This document shows positions 45,201-54,753 of a stretch of 64,000 nucleotides of DNA, one piece after another. This stretch comes from Methylomonas sp. 11b (GTDB lineage: Bacteria; Pseudomonadota; Gammaproteobacteria; Methylococcales; Methylomonadaceae). Location: positions 1 through 64,000 of the forward strand of contig NZ_KI911557.1 in the NCBI RefSeq assembly GCF_000515215.1. The letters are read 5' to 3'. Position 1 is the first letter of the stretch. Every line of letters begins with the position of its first letter. The notes below the pieces were generated by a model. It saw only the letters and a program-made list of their open reading frames with translations, ran no database searches and had not been told where the DNA came from. Both the position numbers and the translations under genes were made by a program.

Positions 45201-47341
45201 CCAGCACAGCGCAGCCCGATGTGCCGCAAGCCAGCATTGATAAGCGAGTAGCCGACCTGTCGCTGGAAGCCAAGCGAATTTTACTGATAGACGACGATCC
45301 AAACTTCAGATTGATTACCGGCGAGCAGTTAAAAGCCTCTGGATTCGACGTTGTGGAGGCCGAGAGTGGAGAAGCGGCACTACTGTTGTTGGAGACGGCT
45401 ATTCCGGATCTGGTCATAGTGGACGCGATTATGCCCGGTATCGACGGTTTTGAAACCTGCCGGCGCATGTCGGCCAACCCCGCCATGACCGATGTCCCCA
45501 TCATTATGTCTACCGGATTGGAAGACATCGAATCGATAAATCGGGCATTTAAGGTGGGCGCTACCGACTTTATCATCAAACCGCTTAACCATGTGGTGTT
45601 AATCCATCACATCCGTTTTTTACTGCGCTCCAGCCATGACACCGCGGAATTACGCAACAGTAAGCAGCAACTTTCCGCCGCGCAACGCATCGCCGGTTTG
45701 GGTTACTGGACCTGGGATCCGAAGCAAGATAAATTCGAAATCTCGCCGTTTCTAGCGGAAATGTGCCAAATGCCGGCCGACTACTTTCGCGGAGAGCTCA
45801 GCAACTATTTAAATTTAATCGAGGCCGCGGACCGCAAAATAGTGCAGACCTTGATAGAGGCCGCTGCCCAGGGCGAACAGGTAGAGTATGTGGAGTACCG
45901 GTTGCGGCCGGATCTGGAAAACCCAATCAGCGTCCGTCAGGATACGGCCATGATCAGCAGCGGACAGCACAGTTTTGTCACCGGCACGGTTCAGGATATT
46001 TCCAAGCAAAAGCAATCGGAACAAATTATCCACCAGTTGGCGTATTTCGATGAGTTGACCGGTCTGGCCAGCCGTGTGCATTATCACAAACGTATTCAAC
46101 AGACCATCAAAGCCTCGGCGCGCGCCAAGCTGGAGTTTGCGTTTTTATTCCTGGATCTGGACGAGTTTAAGTATGTCAACGATAGCTTTGGGCACAACAT
46201 CGGCGACCAGTTCCTGAAAGCCATAGCGCAACGCATTCAAAGCGTGGTGCGCGAAGAGGATTTTGCCGCGCGATTGGGCGGCGACGAATTTTGTATTATC
46301 GCCAGCAGCATTACGGACGAATTTCAGGCCATGGAAATTGCCGAACGTTGTTTGCAGGAAATCAACCGGCCTTTAATTCTGGACACCCACCATTTAAAGC
46401 CTCGTGTCAGTATCGGTATTGCTATTTATCCAAAAGATGGCGAGAACGAGCACGACCTGATGAAAGCCGCCGACACCGCCATGTACTCAGCAAAAAGTGC
46501 CGGCAAACAGCGCTACGCTTACTATCGGCCGGAGATGACGGGGCTGGCAATTAAGCGGATGCAAGACGAGCAAACCTTGTGGGATGCGCTGGAGCATCAG
46601 CAGTTGCAATTGTATTACCAGCCCCAGGTAAGTATGTTAGATGGGCGAATGATAGGTATCGAAGCCTTGGTGCGCTGGCGACATCCGCTGCGCGGTTTGT
46701 TGGGACCCAGCGAGTTTATTCCTTTGGCCGAGGCCTTGGGTTTGATCGGTAAAATTAGCGACTGGGCTATTCAACAGGCTTGCGAGCAATTAATCGCTTG
46801 GCAAAAACAAGGGTTGCCGTTACTCACTACGGCTGTCAACGTCTCGGCAAGTCATTTCCGCGATCCGCAATTCCCGTTTACGTTGCGGGAAATCCTCAAA
46901 CATACGCAATTGCCGGCTCACTATTTGCAAATCGAAGTCACGGAAAGTGCCATGCAAACTGCCGCAGACCTGGAGATTTTTAAAAAACTGAAGGGGATAG
47001 GGGTGAAAATCGCGATAGACGATTTCGGTACCGGCTTTTCGTCGCTGGCGTCGCTGAAGCAGTTGCCGGTGGATTGCCTGAAAATCGACCGCACCTTTGT
47101 TCAGGATGTGTTGTTCAATCCGCAAACCCCGATTCTGCTCGGTACGATTATCGGCATGGCTAACGCGATGAATTTCTCGCTGGTGGCGGAAGGCGTCGAA
47201 ACGATAGAGCAAGCCATGGTGATGAGCGGTTTGGGCTGCCAAGTGGTGCAAGGCTATTTGTTTAGCCAACCTCTGACCGCCGCCGAAGTGCCGGCCATGT
47301 TTGACAAAGATTTCCGGCTGGAATTTATTCGGGCGAAATAA
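42269..47341 (+). CDS. Giant hybrid histidine kinase with GGDEF and EAL domains
   Basis: A 1690-residue membrane protein from the ATG at 42269, preceded by TAGGAGAG. Order of domains: membrane span, periplasmic CHASE8-like region (about 40-200), span, HAMP, coiled coil, HisKA with His337 ([11 protein letters not shown]), HATPase, receiver 1 (Asp628), receiver 2 (Asp767), HPt (His921 in [12 protein letters not shown]), receiver 3 (Asp1052), PAS (about 1140-1250), GGDEF (intact, 1337-1341) and EAL (EAL at 1465-1467, with NVSASHF and [10 protein letters not shown]). It thus joins a full phosphorelay to both c-di-GMP synthesis and breakdown. Control by the adjacent YfiR-like protein and receptor is inferred. 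Confidence 0.93.
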   Translation: MFKWFNNAPIKIKLVFIMTLIAVLTLFSASTAIVVNEYYAKKKDTEQQLVLIANIIASNISAALVFEDTVSANTMLNSMKTRDSILNAELYDKQGKLFADYHSQKLGVSHWDAEKASALLNDAQSIPSSESVYGFIGEVFVDWYENLFPTNNIVGKAGEKNVFKYDEENNLHFVRSIELDGDVVGVLHLVDDQSGFYAILKAFYSTMALIVVFTMILIGILTTKLQQIFLAPLLKLMDAMQSVGHEKSFSHRINKTSNDEFGDLADVYNAMLAEIQFRDDQLAMHRNSLEQQVVERTQQLEEKNQELSISIAEALSAKEQAEQASKAKSQFLATMSHEIRTPMNGVLGMTELLMSSGLDDRQRRFADTAYRSANSLLSIINNILDFSKIEAGKLQLIVQEFDLRRLLEDTVEMMAEQAHRKGLELILNLPHQMHFIVQGDAERLRQVLVNLLSNAIKFTEEGDVQLKVSFPENAARDKVRLLFEVIDTGIGVAAERQAEIFDSFTQSDGSITRRYGGTGLGLTISKQLVELMGGSLGLESNIGRGSRFYFDLELGLGIQTNIERADTSALEGLHILVVDDNAINRDILHDQVSLWGAHVTTVDSGPRALKLLVEAATLNNPFQVALLDWHLPVMDGLTLAKAIQRDQRIPKLPLIMLSSENVSIKTGLTHEYGISFYLNKPVFQQRLLNCLLEIATFAPVEQTVPSAVTPEQIRFSGRILVAEDNLVNQEVVKSFLESMGCTAEVVADGQEALQAACRRRYDLILMDCHMPVMDGFSATTKIREHEQATASTRVPIIALTADVQKGIHDQCEMVGMDGYLSKPFSKEQLRQLLLNWLPNAVDNVLERAPLEYQDAVMSDNCTPGPICQADLAQLRDIYDANGVSLLNKAIALYLQTAPETAEKLRQAATDGQADLLADMAHALKSSSANLGARDLSKTCRLLEAVGRQADLAAIPALLAEFEAQLPEALAELRAIANASTAQPDVPQASIDKRVADLSLEAKRILLIDDDPNFRLITGEQLKASGFDVVEAESGEAALLLLETAIPDLVIVDAIMPGIDGFETCRRMSANPAMTDVPIIMSTGLEDIESINRAFKVGATDFIIKPLNHVVLIHHIRFLLRSSHDTAELRNSKQQLSAAQRIAGLGYWTWDPKQDKFEISPFLAEMCQMPADYFRGELSNYLNLIEAADRKIVQTLIEAAAQGEQVEYVEYRLRPDLENPISVRQDTAMISSGQHSFVTGTVQDISKQKQSEQIIHQLAYFDELTGLASRVHYHKRIQQTIKASARAKLEFAFLFLDLDEFKYVNDSFGHNIGDQFLKAIAQRIQSVVREEDFAARLGGDEFCIIASSITDEFQAMEIAERCLQEINRPLILDTHHLKPRVSIGIAIYPKDGENEHDLMKAADTAMYSAKSAGKQRYAYYRPEMTGLAIKRMQDEQTLWDALEHQQLQLYYQPQVSMLDGRMIGIEALVRWRHPLRGLLGPSEFIPLAEALGLIGKISDWAIQQACEQLIAWQKQGLPLLTTAVNVSASHFRDPQFPFTLREILKHTQLPAHYLQIEVTESAMQTAADLEIFKKLKGIGVKIAIDDFGTGFSSLASLKQLPVDCLKIDRTFVQDVLFNPQTPILLGTIIGMANAMNFSLVAEGVETIEQAMVMSGLGCQVVQGYLFSQPLTAAEVPAMFDKDFRLEFIRAK

Positions 47342-47370
47342 GCCCCCTAACGACAGACAAGTAAACGATT

Positions 47371-48231
47371 ATGACTGATCTTGAATTGCCGGAACGGTTC
47401 GCAGATATTAAGCGGCTACCTTCTTTGCCGCATGATGTTCATCAAGTCGTTAAAGCCTTGTCCGACGACAATCTGGATTATGCCCGGTTAGCCAAGATTC
47501 TGGCGGGGCATGCGACTATCTCGTCCCGATTGATTGCCTTGGCCAATTCGGCCTGGTTTAACAACTCCAGCGAACCGGTGACGTCATTGGAAAGAACCTG
47601 TTTGAAACTGGGTTTGAATATTGTCCGGGGCGTCGGTATAGGTTTGTCGGTGATGAAGCCGTTTAATGTCAGGGATTGCCGAAGTTTCGATATTAAACGC
47701 TATTGGATCAGTACCATGCTGGTGGCGCACGCTGCCCGTGCGCTGGCCGACGAGCTTGCGGCGGAGCGAGGCCAGGAGCAATTAGCGCAAACCGTGCATA
47801 CCGGCGGCATACTGCACAACATCGGCTTGCTGTGCATGGCCGACATCATGCCCGAAGAAACCCATCAGGCCCTGCGTTTTAAACAAGCCAATCCCGAATT
47901 GGATTTGAATCAAGCCCTACGTAAATTGCTGCATACCGATTATTGCGAAGTAGGGGCGCATCTGACTCTCTCCTGGGGAATACCCGAAGCGTTGGTGGCG
48001 ATTATTCGGTACCATCGTAACCCGGGTTATCAAGGTAGCTATTGGCGGCAGGCGGCTTTAGTCGGCGCTGCGACGCAAATGGTAGGTAGTGTGTTCGACA
48101 ATAAAGAGATGTGGCCGGTCTCGGCGTTCGAGAAACTGGCCATCAGCCCGGCTTGTCAGGCTGAAATATTTGCCGACCTGCAAACCCAATATCTAAAAAC
48201 TCAGGAATTAGCAAAAGTGCTGTTTCGTTAA
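47371..48231 (+). CDS. HDOD domain protein
   Basis: A 286-residue cytoplasmic protein with one HDOD domain: LPSLPHDVHQVVKALSD, ISSRLIALANSAWFN, CLKLGLNIVRGVGIG, HTGGILHNIGLL and HLTLSWGIPEALVAIIRYHR. HDOD is related to HD phosphohydrolases but the full metal set is usually absent; members bind partners in c-di-GMP and motility signalling. It lies 29 bp after the hybrid kinase, probably in the same operon. Confidence 0.9.
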   Translation: MTDLELPERFADIKRLPSLPHDVHQVVKALSDDNLDYARLAKILAGHATISSRLIALANSAWFNNSSEPVTSLERTCLKLGLNIVRGVGIGLSVMKPFNVRDCRSFDIKRYWISTMLVAHAARALADELAAERGQEQLAQTVHTGGILHNIGLLCMADIMPEETHQALRFKQANPELDLNQALRKLLHTDYCEVGAHLTLSWGIPEALVAIIRYHRNPGYQGSYWRQAALVGAATQMVGSVFDNKEMWPVSAFEKLAISPACQAEIFADLQTQYLKTQELAKVLFR

Positions 48232-48260
48232 GAAGTGTCTCAGAAACAAGTCCTACACAA

Positions 48261-49580
48261 CTACTTTAGTCTTTTTATACGCCTGATTCGGCCGTACATC
48301 TTTTGCAAAAAGCTGTTTGCAGCTGGGATCACTACCCTAAAAATTGCCTGGGCCACGCGTCTTAATGCCGTTATGCAAGCAGTGGTTGCTGCGCCAGTGA
48401 CCCGTGCCAGGTCTACTTCTCGATCCGCAACAAAGCCATGCCGGTACAACCAATGTATTAATCCGCTTAAAAACAGGCATGTCGGCGTCAATCCCACAAA
48501 AAACCACAGCAAACGGCCGCTTTCACCAAAGGCTTCGCCGGTATGGAGTGGCCAAAGCCAGGTAGTAAATGTTTGCCCGGCCGAGAATTTGTTGGGGTTT
48601 TGCACATCGCGAATTTGCCCGCTCCAGCGGTCTACCCAGACCGTCGTGAACGGATGGTGTTGATTGATCTCGTTGAGTTGCCGTAAATTGATCCGATACG
48701 TCCCCAACTCGCCAACCGGTGTAGTAATACGCCGGACTTCCGAACTGGGAAACGGCCCGCGCGCCACTAAGATTGCTTCCGACAGACTGGTCGGCCGGTC
48801 ATTGGGTATGGCACTGCTGCGCACATTGGGTCCGGCGTCACCATGTCCCATGCCGGACGCGGCGGTCAGGTTTTCCAGCAGGGTAGGATAAGCCAGATGA
48901 AAACCGGTAAAGGCCAGCAAGATTAAAAATCCCGAGCTGGCTACTCCCAGTAGTCGGTGTAAATCAAACAATAGCCGCATCAAGCCAGTGTTTTGACTTA
49001 CCGAAAAGGCGCGGGGCAACGCTCGCCAGCCTGGCCACCACAAGTACAAGCCGCTGAAGACCGACAACATTAATAAACCGCCTACAACCGCTAACGCATT
49101 CCGGCCAAAGCCGTCCAATTGCAATTGGGTATGTAGGTCCAACAGCCAGGTTGTTAGCGTCTGCCCCCATAGCCGGCTGTCGACAACCTGGCCAGTGTAG
49201 GGATTGACCGAGACCATCAACGGTGCATAAAAAGCGCCCACGCTTTCCTTGGGCTTTTCAAACCAGGCGGTGATCATGCCGTCCGGCGTTCGCGGCATTT
49301 CCAGTGTCCAGGCGCCGTGCCGATCCGGTTGGGCTGCGCGTACCGCAGCGACGATTTTGTCCGGCGATAAAGCAGGTGATTGTGGGGTATCGACGCGTAA
49401 TTGCGGATTGAGCAAGCTATCCAATTCTTCCCGGTAAATACTCAAACTGCCGGTCAAGCCGATGAGCGCGAAGATGAGCCCCAAACATAGTGCCAAATAA
49501 ACATGGCATAAGCGCCACCATTTGCGGGCATTGAGGATAAAGCGCGGGCGGACAATCAACGGGTAATGGGTCTCTGGCAT
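48261..49580 (-). CDS. PepSY-associated membrane protein
   Basis: A 439-residue inner-membrane protein with four spans and PepSY-type periplasmic regions: RKWWRLCHVYLALCLGLIFALIGLTGS, YLWWPGWRALPRAF, LLFDLHRLLGVASSGFLILLAFTG and FGESGRLLWFFVGLTPTCLFLSG. The conserved histidines suggest haem-binding; relatives (PiuB/FegB-like) reduce siderophore iron in the periplasm. No siderophore genes adjoin it, though a TonB receptor pseudogene lies 7 kb away. It converges on the HDOD gene. Confidence 0.88.
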   Translation of the reverse strand: MPETHYPLIVRPRFILNARKWWRLCHVYLALCLGLIFALIGLTGSLSIYREELDSLLNPQLRVDTPQSPALSPDKIVAAVRAAQPDRHGAWTLEMPRTPDGMITAWFEKPKESVGAFYAPLMVSVNPYTGQVVDSRLWGQTLTTWLLDLHTQLQLDGFGRNALAVVGGLLMLSVFSGLYLWWPGWRALPRAFSVSQNTGLMRLLFDLHRLLGVASSGFLILLAFTGFHLAYPTLLENLTAASGMGHGDAGPNVRSSAIPNDRPTSLSEAILVARGPFPSSEVRRITTPVGELGTYRINLRQLNEINQHHPFTTVWVDRWSGQIRDVQNPNKFSAGQTFTTWLWPLHTGEAFGESGRLLWFFVGLTPTCLFLSGLIHWLYRHGFVADREVDLARVTGAATTACITALRRVAQAIFRVVIPAANSFLQKMYGRIRRIKRLK

Positions 49581-49840
49581 TAGGTAAACAGTTGGCGTTT
49601 TAGCGACAGTCCGCCTGCTGAGCAGCCGTAGACGCTATCAATTAAAAAACAAAATTTGCCGGGCACGGCAGCTGGCTATTTTGCAGGATTAATGTAACAA
49701 CAACCAGCCCGCGACAGCCGTTGCAGGGCGGACAAGTTTAAAAAATGGACTAGACTGCGTGAAATACGTTAGGCGGCGGAGTTTGTTTGGTAGAAAAACA
49801 TGGGGTGGTTAGTAAAGGATAAACTTCGGTTGGAGACACA

Positions 49841-52138
49841 ATGAATGCGACCAGTTTGCTATTTCTGGCCGGAATTGTTGCGGTCCAACAATTCAGCCGC
49901 TTGCCGAATCTGTTTGAGTTTATCGGTTTAGGTGGAAGCTGCTTGCTGTTGATGTACCGGCGAAATTGGCGATTTTTCGCGTTGCTGGCCGGGGTGTTGT
50001 GGGCGAGTATATTCGGCAGCTGGCGGCTGTCCCAACAATTACCCGACGCCTATCAAAACCAGGAAGTGAAGGTTCAAGGCTATATTGCCACTCTGCCGCA
50101 ACAACAAGGGCAGCGGACCAATTTCGATTTTATTGTCACGGCGCCGTCTGGCGATTTTCCGGATAAAATTCGTCTGAGTTGGTATTACCCGCAATTTAAC
50201 TTGGCTGCCGGCCAAAGCTGGGAGTTTTACGTAAAACTGCGTAAACCGCACGGCCGCCTCAATCCCGGCGGCTTTGACTTCGAAGCCTGGTTATTTGCCA
50301 ACCATATCGGCGCGACGGGTTATGTGCGCGACAAACCTGCGCCGCAACTTACGAGTATCTCGCCGAGTATCGGTCAATATTTTGCCCGGTGTCGGCAGGT
50401 AATTGCTGAACGACTGGATGCGGCTTTGCCCGGCAGTGCGCAGTTAGGCATCATAAAAGCACTGACTATCGGCAGCCAAAACGCGATCACCCAACAGCAA
50501 TGGCAAGTGTTCAGAATCACGGGTGTTGTGCATTTAATTGTGATTTCCGGCTCTCATATTAGTTTGATCGCCGGCCTGATTTATCTTTGGACCAGGCGGC
50601 TTTGGGCCTGGACTGGGGTGCTGAGTATTTCGCCGCAACGGGCCGCCGCTTTGTGCGCTTGGCTAGCTGCGGTGTTTTACGCCGGTCTGGCGGGATACTC
50701 GGTCCCAACCCTGCGAGCTGTAATTATGCTCAGCGTAGCTCTTGCGGCAATCGCTTGGCAGCGTAATATCGCGGCTATGCGAATTTTATTGCTGGCGTTG
50801 TTGGCCGTATTGCTGTTCGATCCTTTGGCCGTGTTATCGGTCGGTTTTTGGTTATCATTTTTGGCAGTGGCATTGTTGATTTACGTGTCGGTGGGGCGAT
50901 TGGGCAGACCCTCGTACTGGCGCGAAGCCGGCGGCGCGCAATTAGCCACAGCAGTGGGCTTATCGCCGTTATTGATCGTGTTTTTTCAGCAGGTATCGTT
51001 GATATCGCCTATCGCCAATTGGTTTGCGGTGCCGGTTATCGGCATATTGATCGTACCGCCGGCACTGCTGGCGGTGGTGTTACTGTTCATCTGGCCCGCG
51101 TTGGGTGCGCTGTTGCTACAACTCCTGGACTATATCCTGCAAGGGTTGTGGTGGGTGCTTTCGTACATGGCCGAATTGCCCTTAGCCAGCATTTATTGCC
51201 TCCCGCCGCCCTGGTATGCCGTTGGATTCGCGTCCATCGGTGTACTCCTGCTGTTGGCGCCACGCGGCTTTCCATGCCGGTATTTAAGTCCGTTACTATT
51301 TTTTCCGCTGATATTCGTGCAGGTCGAAAAACCCAAACCCGGCGAAGCCTGGCTGACGGTGCTGGATGTGGGCCAAGGTTTAGCGGCCGTGCTACAAACT
51401 GCGGAACATACTCTGGTATTCGATACCGGTGCGCGTTATTCGGAATACTCCGATACGGGCGATTCAGTGGTTTTGCCGTTTTTACGCGAGCAAGGTATCG
51501 CTAAAGTCGATAGCTTGGTGATTAGTCACGGCGACAACGATCATAGTGGCGGCGCCGAGTCGATACTTGCCGAATTGCCGGTGAACAAGACCGCTAGTAG
51601 CGTTCTTGAATGGGCCGCACGCGAACACGGCGAGTATTGTCGGGCCGGCCAAACCTGGCGTTGGGATGAGGTAACATTCAAGGTGCTGTCCCCTCCGGAA
51701 AGTGGATTCGTCGGCGATAATGATAACTCCTGTGTATTACAAGTAAGCACCGCACGGCAGCATTTTTTGCTGACTGGCGACATCGAACAAGCGGCTGAAG
51801 ATTGGTTGGTGCGCGAGTACGGTGAAGAACTTGCCAGCGATGTATTGCTGGCGCCGCACCACGGCAGTAAAACCTCTTCAAGCCGTGCTTTGCTTGAAAA
51901 AGTTAATCCCACGCTTATTTTGATTCCCGCCGGTTATAAAAACCGCTTTGGCTTTCCGCACCCGCAGGTTATCGAACGCTATAAACAACTTGGCATAGCT
52001 TGGTTCAATACGGCCGAGCAGGGCGCTATTTCAGTGCGCACTGGATATGAAAAGATTCAGCCCAAAGCAGAGCGAGTAAAGCGGCAACGCTATTGGCGGA
52101 CACCCGCTCCGAATCGGCAGAGTATTGATGTCAGATAA
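49841..52138 (+). CDS. comEC: DNA internalisation competence protein ComEC/Rec2
   Basis: A 765-residue membrane channel for DNA uptake. Order: N-terminal spans and OB-like DUF4131 region (RKPHGRLNPGGFDFEAWLF), Competence domain with many helices (TGVVHLIVISGSHISLIAGL, GYSVPTLRAVIMLSVAL), and a C-terminal metallo-beta-lactamase-like domain (VLDVGQGLAAVLQT, ISHGDNDHSGGAE, LLAPHHGSKTSSS). All parts are present, so natural transformation is plausible. The ATG is preceded by TTGGAGACACA. Confidence 0.94.
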   Translation: MNATSLLFLAGIVAVQQFSRLPNLFEFIGLGGSCLLLMYRRNWRFFALLAGVLWASIFGSWRLSQQLPDAYQNQEVKVQGYIATLPQQQGQRTNFDFIVTAPSGDFPDKIRLSWYYPQFNLAAGQSWEFYVKLRKPHGRLNPGGFDFEAWLFANHIGATGYVRDKPAPQLTSISPSIGQYFARCRQVIAERLDAALPGSAQLGIIKALTIGSQNAITQQQWQVFRITGVVHLIVISGSHISLIAGLIYLWTRRLWAWTGVLSISPQRAAALCAWLAAVFYAGLAGYSVPTLRAVIMLSVALAAIAWQRNIAAMRILLLALLAVLLFDPLAVLSVGFWLSFLAVALLIYVSVGRLGRPSYWREAGGAQLATAVGLSPLLIVFFQQVSLISPIANWFAVPVIGILIVPPALLAVVLLFIWPALGALLLQLLDYILQGLWWVLSYMAELPLASIYCLPPPWYAVGFASIGVLLLLAPRGFPCRYLSPLLFFPLIFVQVEKPKPGEAWLTVLDVGQGLAAVLQTAEHTLVFDTGARYSEYSDTGDSVVLPFLREQGIAKVDSLVISHGDNDHSGGAESILAELPVNKTASSVLEWAAREHGEYCRAGQTWRWDEVTFKVLSPPESGFVGDNDNSCVLQVSTARQHFLLTGDIEQAAEDWLVREYGEELASDVLLAPHHGSKTSSSRALLEKVNPTLILIPAGYKNRFGFPHPQVIERYKQLGIAWFNTAEQGAISVRTGYEKIQPKAERVKRQRYWRTPAPNRQSIDVR

Positions 52139-52196
52139 ATTTTGCCGTGTCGGCGTTTCTGCCTATACTCTCAGGACCGAAATATGGAGCATTGCA

Positions 52197-52559
52197 GTGG
52201 AGAATGATAACCGTACCAGAATACGTTTTAATCCTGAAGGACTCGTGGCGCACATCATTATCGAACCGCCACCGCCCGGCGGTGAAATCATCATCGATGG
52301 CCAGGTCGTCGATATGAGTTACAGCGGCATTAAAATTCGTTTGAAAGAACCCCTGGGGCAAGCAGTGGAAGAGGCCGAGTTGCGGATTTCCATCATCCTG
52401 CCGGAATCGAGGGTAGCGATGTCGATACACGGCAACATCAAACATATCCGTGAAGACCGCGAATGCGGCTTGCAATATAACCCGAACAAACACAGCGAAG
52501 ACGAATTTGACGATCTGATGTTCGAATGCGTCAAGCTGGCTCCGCAGCGTAAAGATTAA
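52197..52559 (+). CDS. PilZ domain protein
   Basis: A 120-residue c-di-GMP receptor consisting of one PilZ domain. Both ligand motifs are present: RTRIR (RxxxR) near residue 6 and DMSYSG (D/NxSxxG). The likely start is GTG at 52197 with GGAG nine bases upstream; an ATG at 52131 in the same frame would add 22 residues. It fits the c-di-GMP theme of the nearby hybrid kinase. Confidence 0.86.
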   Translation: MENDNRTRIRFNPEGLVAHIIIEPPPPGGEIIIDGQVVDMSYSGIKIRLKEPLGQAVEEAELRISIILPESRVAMSIHGNIKHIREDRECGLQYNPNKHSEDEFDDLMFECVKLAPQRKD

Positions 52560-52570
52560 TCGGGGGCGTA

Positions 52571-52753
52571 ATGAGCGCGTTCATTCTGTCTTTACGGTCA
52601 TTCTGGCGCCACCTCAACGGCGATGCCGCTTATGAACGCTATCTGCGACACTGGCACGAACATCACGCGGAACAGCTTCCACCGTTAAGTAGAAAAGCGT
52701 TTTTTGCCGCTGAAACGCAGCGTAAATGGAATGGCGTGAAGCGGTGTTGCTGA
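52571..52753 (+). CDS. YbdD/YjiX family small protein
   Basis: A 60-residue protein of the DUF466 family: YERYLRHWHEHHAEQLPPLSRKAFF and the terminal KRCC pair are characteristic. Members usually sit directly after the pyruvate/peptide transporter genes cstA or btsT. No transporter is here, so this copy is an orphan. It starts 11 bp after the PilZ gene, and the integrated element begins 150 bp downstream. Confidence 0.8.
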   Translation: MSAFILSLRSFWRHLNGDAAYERYLRHWHEHHAEQLPPLSRKAFFAAETQRKWNGVKRCC

Positions 52754-52902
52754 ATTTAATTGTTGCTTGAATTGCTGGCACCAAAAGTTGTCGGACTACT
52801 TTAAGATCCGATGCGGTTATTACAGCCATGGAATAGTAAGCCGGAAGGCAATAAAAAGGCTCAGGTTTTTCAACCCAAGCTTCTATAGTCATTGGTGACA
52901 GT

Positions 52903-52929
52903 TCGAACCCGCGACCGGCTGATTACAAA
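52903..52929. repeat. 27-bp direct repeat, left copy (attL-like)
   Basis: Identical over 27 bp to 59877-59903, starting TCGAACCCGCGACC and ending in GATTACAAA. The sequence is the T-arm-to-anticodon-loop part of a tRNA-Thr(UGU) read on the minus strand. Here it lacks the rest of the tRNA. Confidence 0.93.
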
Positions 52930-53467
52930 GCCTAACATTAAAGGCGATAACCTTAAATATCAATAACTTGCCGGCTTCGCTTATACCAGCCCTACCTCAT
53001 TCACACTTGAGTTGCAGGGCTCGAATAACATGCGCTGGTACAATTTTGGTACAGCACACAAACGTTAGATTAGCTCAGTTGTTGATTTGATCTTGGGCGG
53101 AGCGACCCACGGCTATCTGGTTGCGTAGCTTTTGAATTGGTCATATAGCTTTTCTCATTGCCGACCGAAAAAAAGATAGCCATAGAAAAACAGAGAAAAT
53201 TCCAGAGCTTACTGACTATAAGCTGGGTGTCTGGAATGACAATCATCGGCAAAACCTTATGTTGCCGTAAAACTGATATGTGGCCTCTAAACAATTTCTG
53301 AGAACTTGCAGGTCAAAAAACGCATCTAAACTTGTGGTGAAAATAGCTGCTGTTAGTTATGATGTAGAAAAAAATGCTACTACTTAAGTACAGCTAACAA
53401 TTGCTGCTAATTTGTACAGAAAAAAGCTGCTAATAAAATTGACACTTCCGTTTACCGGACAACTTAA
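52930..53467. other. Left end of the element, no gene
   Basis: AT-rich and without a supported gene. It holds the paired TGGTACA sites and, at 53380-53440, several near-copies of a GCTGCTAAT-like word. A missing integrase gene would be expected here. Confidence 0.45.
53036..53053. repeat. Two TGGTACA heptamers with 11-bp period
   Basis: TGGTACA at 53036-53042 and 53047-53053, separated by ATTT. Spacing and layout match the pair beside the integrase at the left of the window (TGGCACA read inward). They probably represent integrase arm-type sites left in the element end. Confidence 0.5.
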
Positions 53468-54220
53468 ATGACGTTACAGCCAAATACAATTGAAAATCAG
53501 CTCATTGACGAACTTTGCCACTACATAGCTGATGGTAGAGTTCCTTCCGAGTTTGAAGTTGCTAGGTTAAAACGGGAAGCATCTAAAATCAAAGGTGGCA
53601 ATCACGCATCTTATGCCTGTATCTTAGGGATGATTGCATGCTTGGACAATGATGTAGAAGAATGCAAAAAACAGCATGAGTTAGCTATCCGCTTAGAAAG
53701 CTCGGCCTCCAACTATGATGCTTATTGCACATCTCTGTACAATATTGGATGTATCTTTGAAAGTTATCAATGGGCGGAAAAAGGCTTGACTCGGTTTCCT
53801 TACGCTCCTCAACTTCTTGAAAAGGCAATTAAAGCAGCTTATTTTCTCTGTTTGTTCGATAAAGTGGTAGAGCACTATCAATCATTGATTCCACTACAAC
53901 TACCTATGGTTGACAGAGAAACGCAAGGTTTTTTCGAAAACGCAGAAGTGGTTTTGAGCCTAGGCATTCCTATAGATAGTCTTCATATGCTTTCCAATAT
54001 TCTGGAAAGCATTCGCCTTAAACACCATTTTGACATCAGAACCTTGGATCTTTCTTTGATTGATACAGAAGAAACTCAAGAACTATTTAGCTGGATAGGA
54101 ACGTCCTCGAATGTTGACGCAACAATCGAGATGAATATGGAGTTGTGCGAAATGCTGGCCTGTCAACCTAACATCGATCTCGGTAACATGACAGTTGCGT
54201 TCAGAGCTTGCCAGAACTAA
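53468..54220 (+). CDS. TPR-like protein upstream of a HEPN protein
   Basis: A 250-residue protein of unknown family. Helical pairs resembling tetratricopeptide repeats are visible: ASYACILGMIACLDNDVEEC, YCTSLYNIGCIFESYQWAEK, LEKAIKAAYFLCLFDKVVEH. No enzyme motif was seen. Composition is more AT-rich than the neighbouring core genes. Its stop codon overlaps the start of the HEPN gene (TAATG), so the two are translated together and probably act together. Confidence 0.72.
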   Translation: MTLQPNTIENQLIDELCHYIADGRVPSEFEVARLKREASKIKGGNHASYACILGMIACLDNDVEECKKQHELAIRLESSASNYDAYCTSLYNIGCIFESYQWAEKGLTRFPYAPQLLEKAIKAAYFLCLFDKVVEHYQSLIPLQLPMVDRETQGFFENAEVVLSLGIPIDSLHMLSNILESIRLKHHFDIRTLDLSLIDTEETQELFSWIGTSSNVDATIEMNMELCEMLACQPNIDLGNMTVAFRACQN

Positions 54221-54564
54221 TGCCAATCGACAAATGGGAATTTTTACAATTCGCAAAAGCTTTGCCTGATGACAGTGAAATTCAAATAAGAAACTCGATA
54301 AGCCGCGCTTATTATGCGGCATATCATCACTGTCTCGATGTCTACAAGATGGATAGCTCTGCAGACGGCGGTGTTCATGCAAAGCTAATTTCAGGGTTAG
54401 TCAAAAGCCCTGACACTAATGATAAAAAAATCGGTTACATCCTTAAGCAATTGAGAGCATTAAGAACAACCGCTGATTATGATCTGTCATCTACAGTTAC
54501 CGCAAATGACAAGTACACAACCGTATCGCAAACAGAAAGATTGATCGACATATTGCCGAAATAA
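54220..54564 (+). CDS. HEPN domain protein (candidate RNase toxin)
   Basis: A 114-residue HEPN-fold protein of the UPF0332-like group. The key segment NSISRAYYAAYHHCLD contains the R-x6-H motif that forms the metal-independent RNase site in many HEPN toxins and defence effectors. The remaining helices (IGYILKQLRALRTTADYDL) fit the family, where ADYD/ADY is typical. The start is the ATG at 54220 inside the TAATG overlap. HEPN proteins usually pair with a neutralising partner; here that partner would be the TPR-like protein rather than the common nucleotidyltransferase. Confidence 0.8.
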   Translation: MPIDKWEFLQFAKALPDDSEIQIRNSISRAYYAAYHHCLDVYKMDSSADGGVHAKLISGLVKSPDTNDKKIGYILKQLRALRTTADYDLSSTVTANDKYTTVSQTERLIDILPK

Positions 54565-54753
54565 CTCTATGTTTCGGTAATGCCGCCAGCCTAGTATTCA
54601 ATCAGACTCTGTTCAGACACCCTAAACTGCTGCTTTCCGAAGTTTACCTTACGTTTAGCATGAATTGTTGACCGATGGTTAATGGCGGCTCGGTGCATTC
54701 GACTCCAGGAAATCGTCTAAATTTTAGCGTGTTATTTATTACGCGCATCTGAA

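Noticed and set aside
45028..45579. Open frame of 183 codons antisense to the hybrid kinase gene
   Set aside because: Low-complexity Ser/Ala translation opposite well-conserved HPt and receiver domains.
50848..51504. Open frame of 218 codons within comEC in another frame
   Set aside because: Shifted reading of comEC; the composition is arginine- and glycine-rich and no motif is seen.
52614..52892. Minus-strand gene overlapping YbdD
   Set aside because: Most of it is antisense to the recognisable YbdD gene and no domain was recognised.
52903..52929. A tRNA gene at the left element end
   Set aside because: Only the T-arm to anticodon-loop part is present; neither acceptor strand nor D-arm can be found around it.
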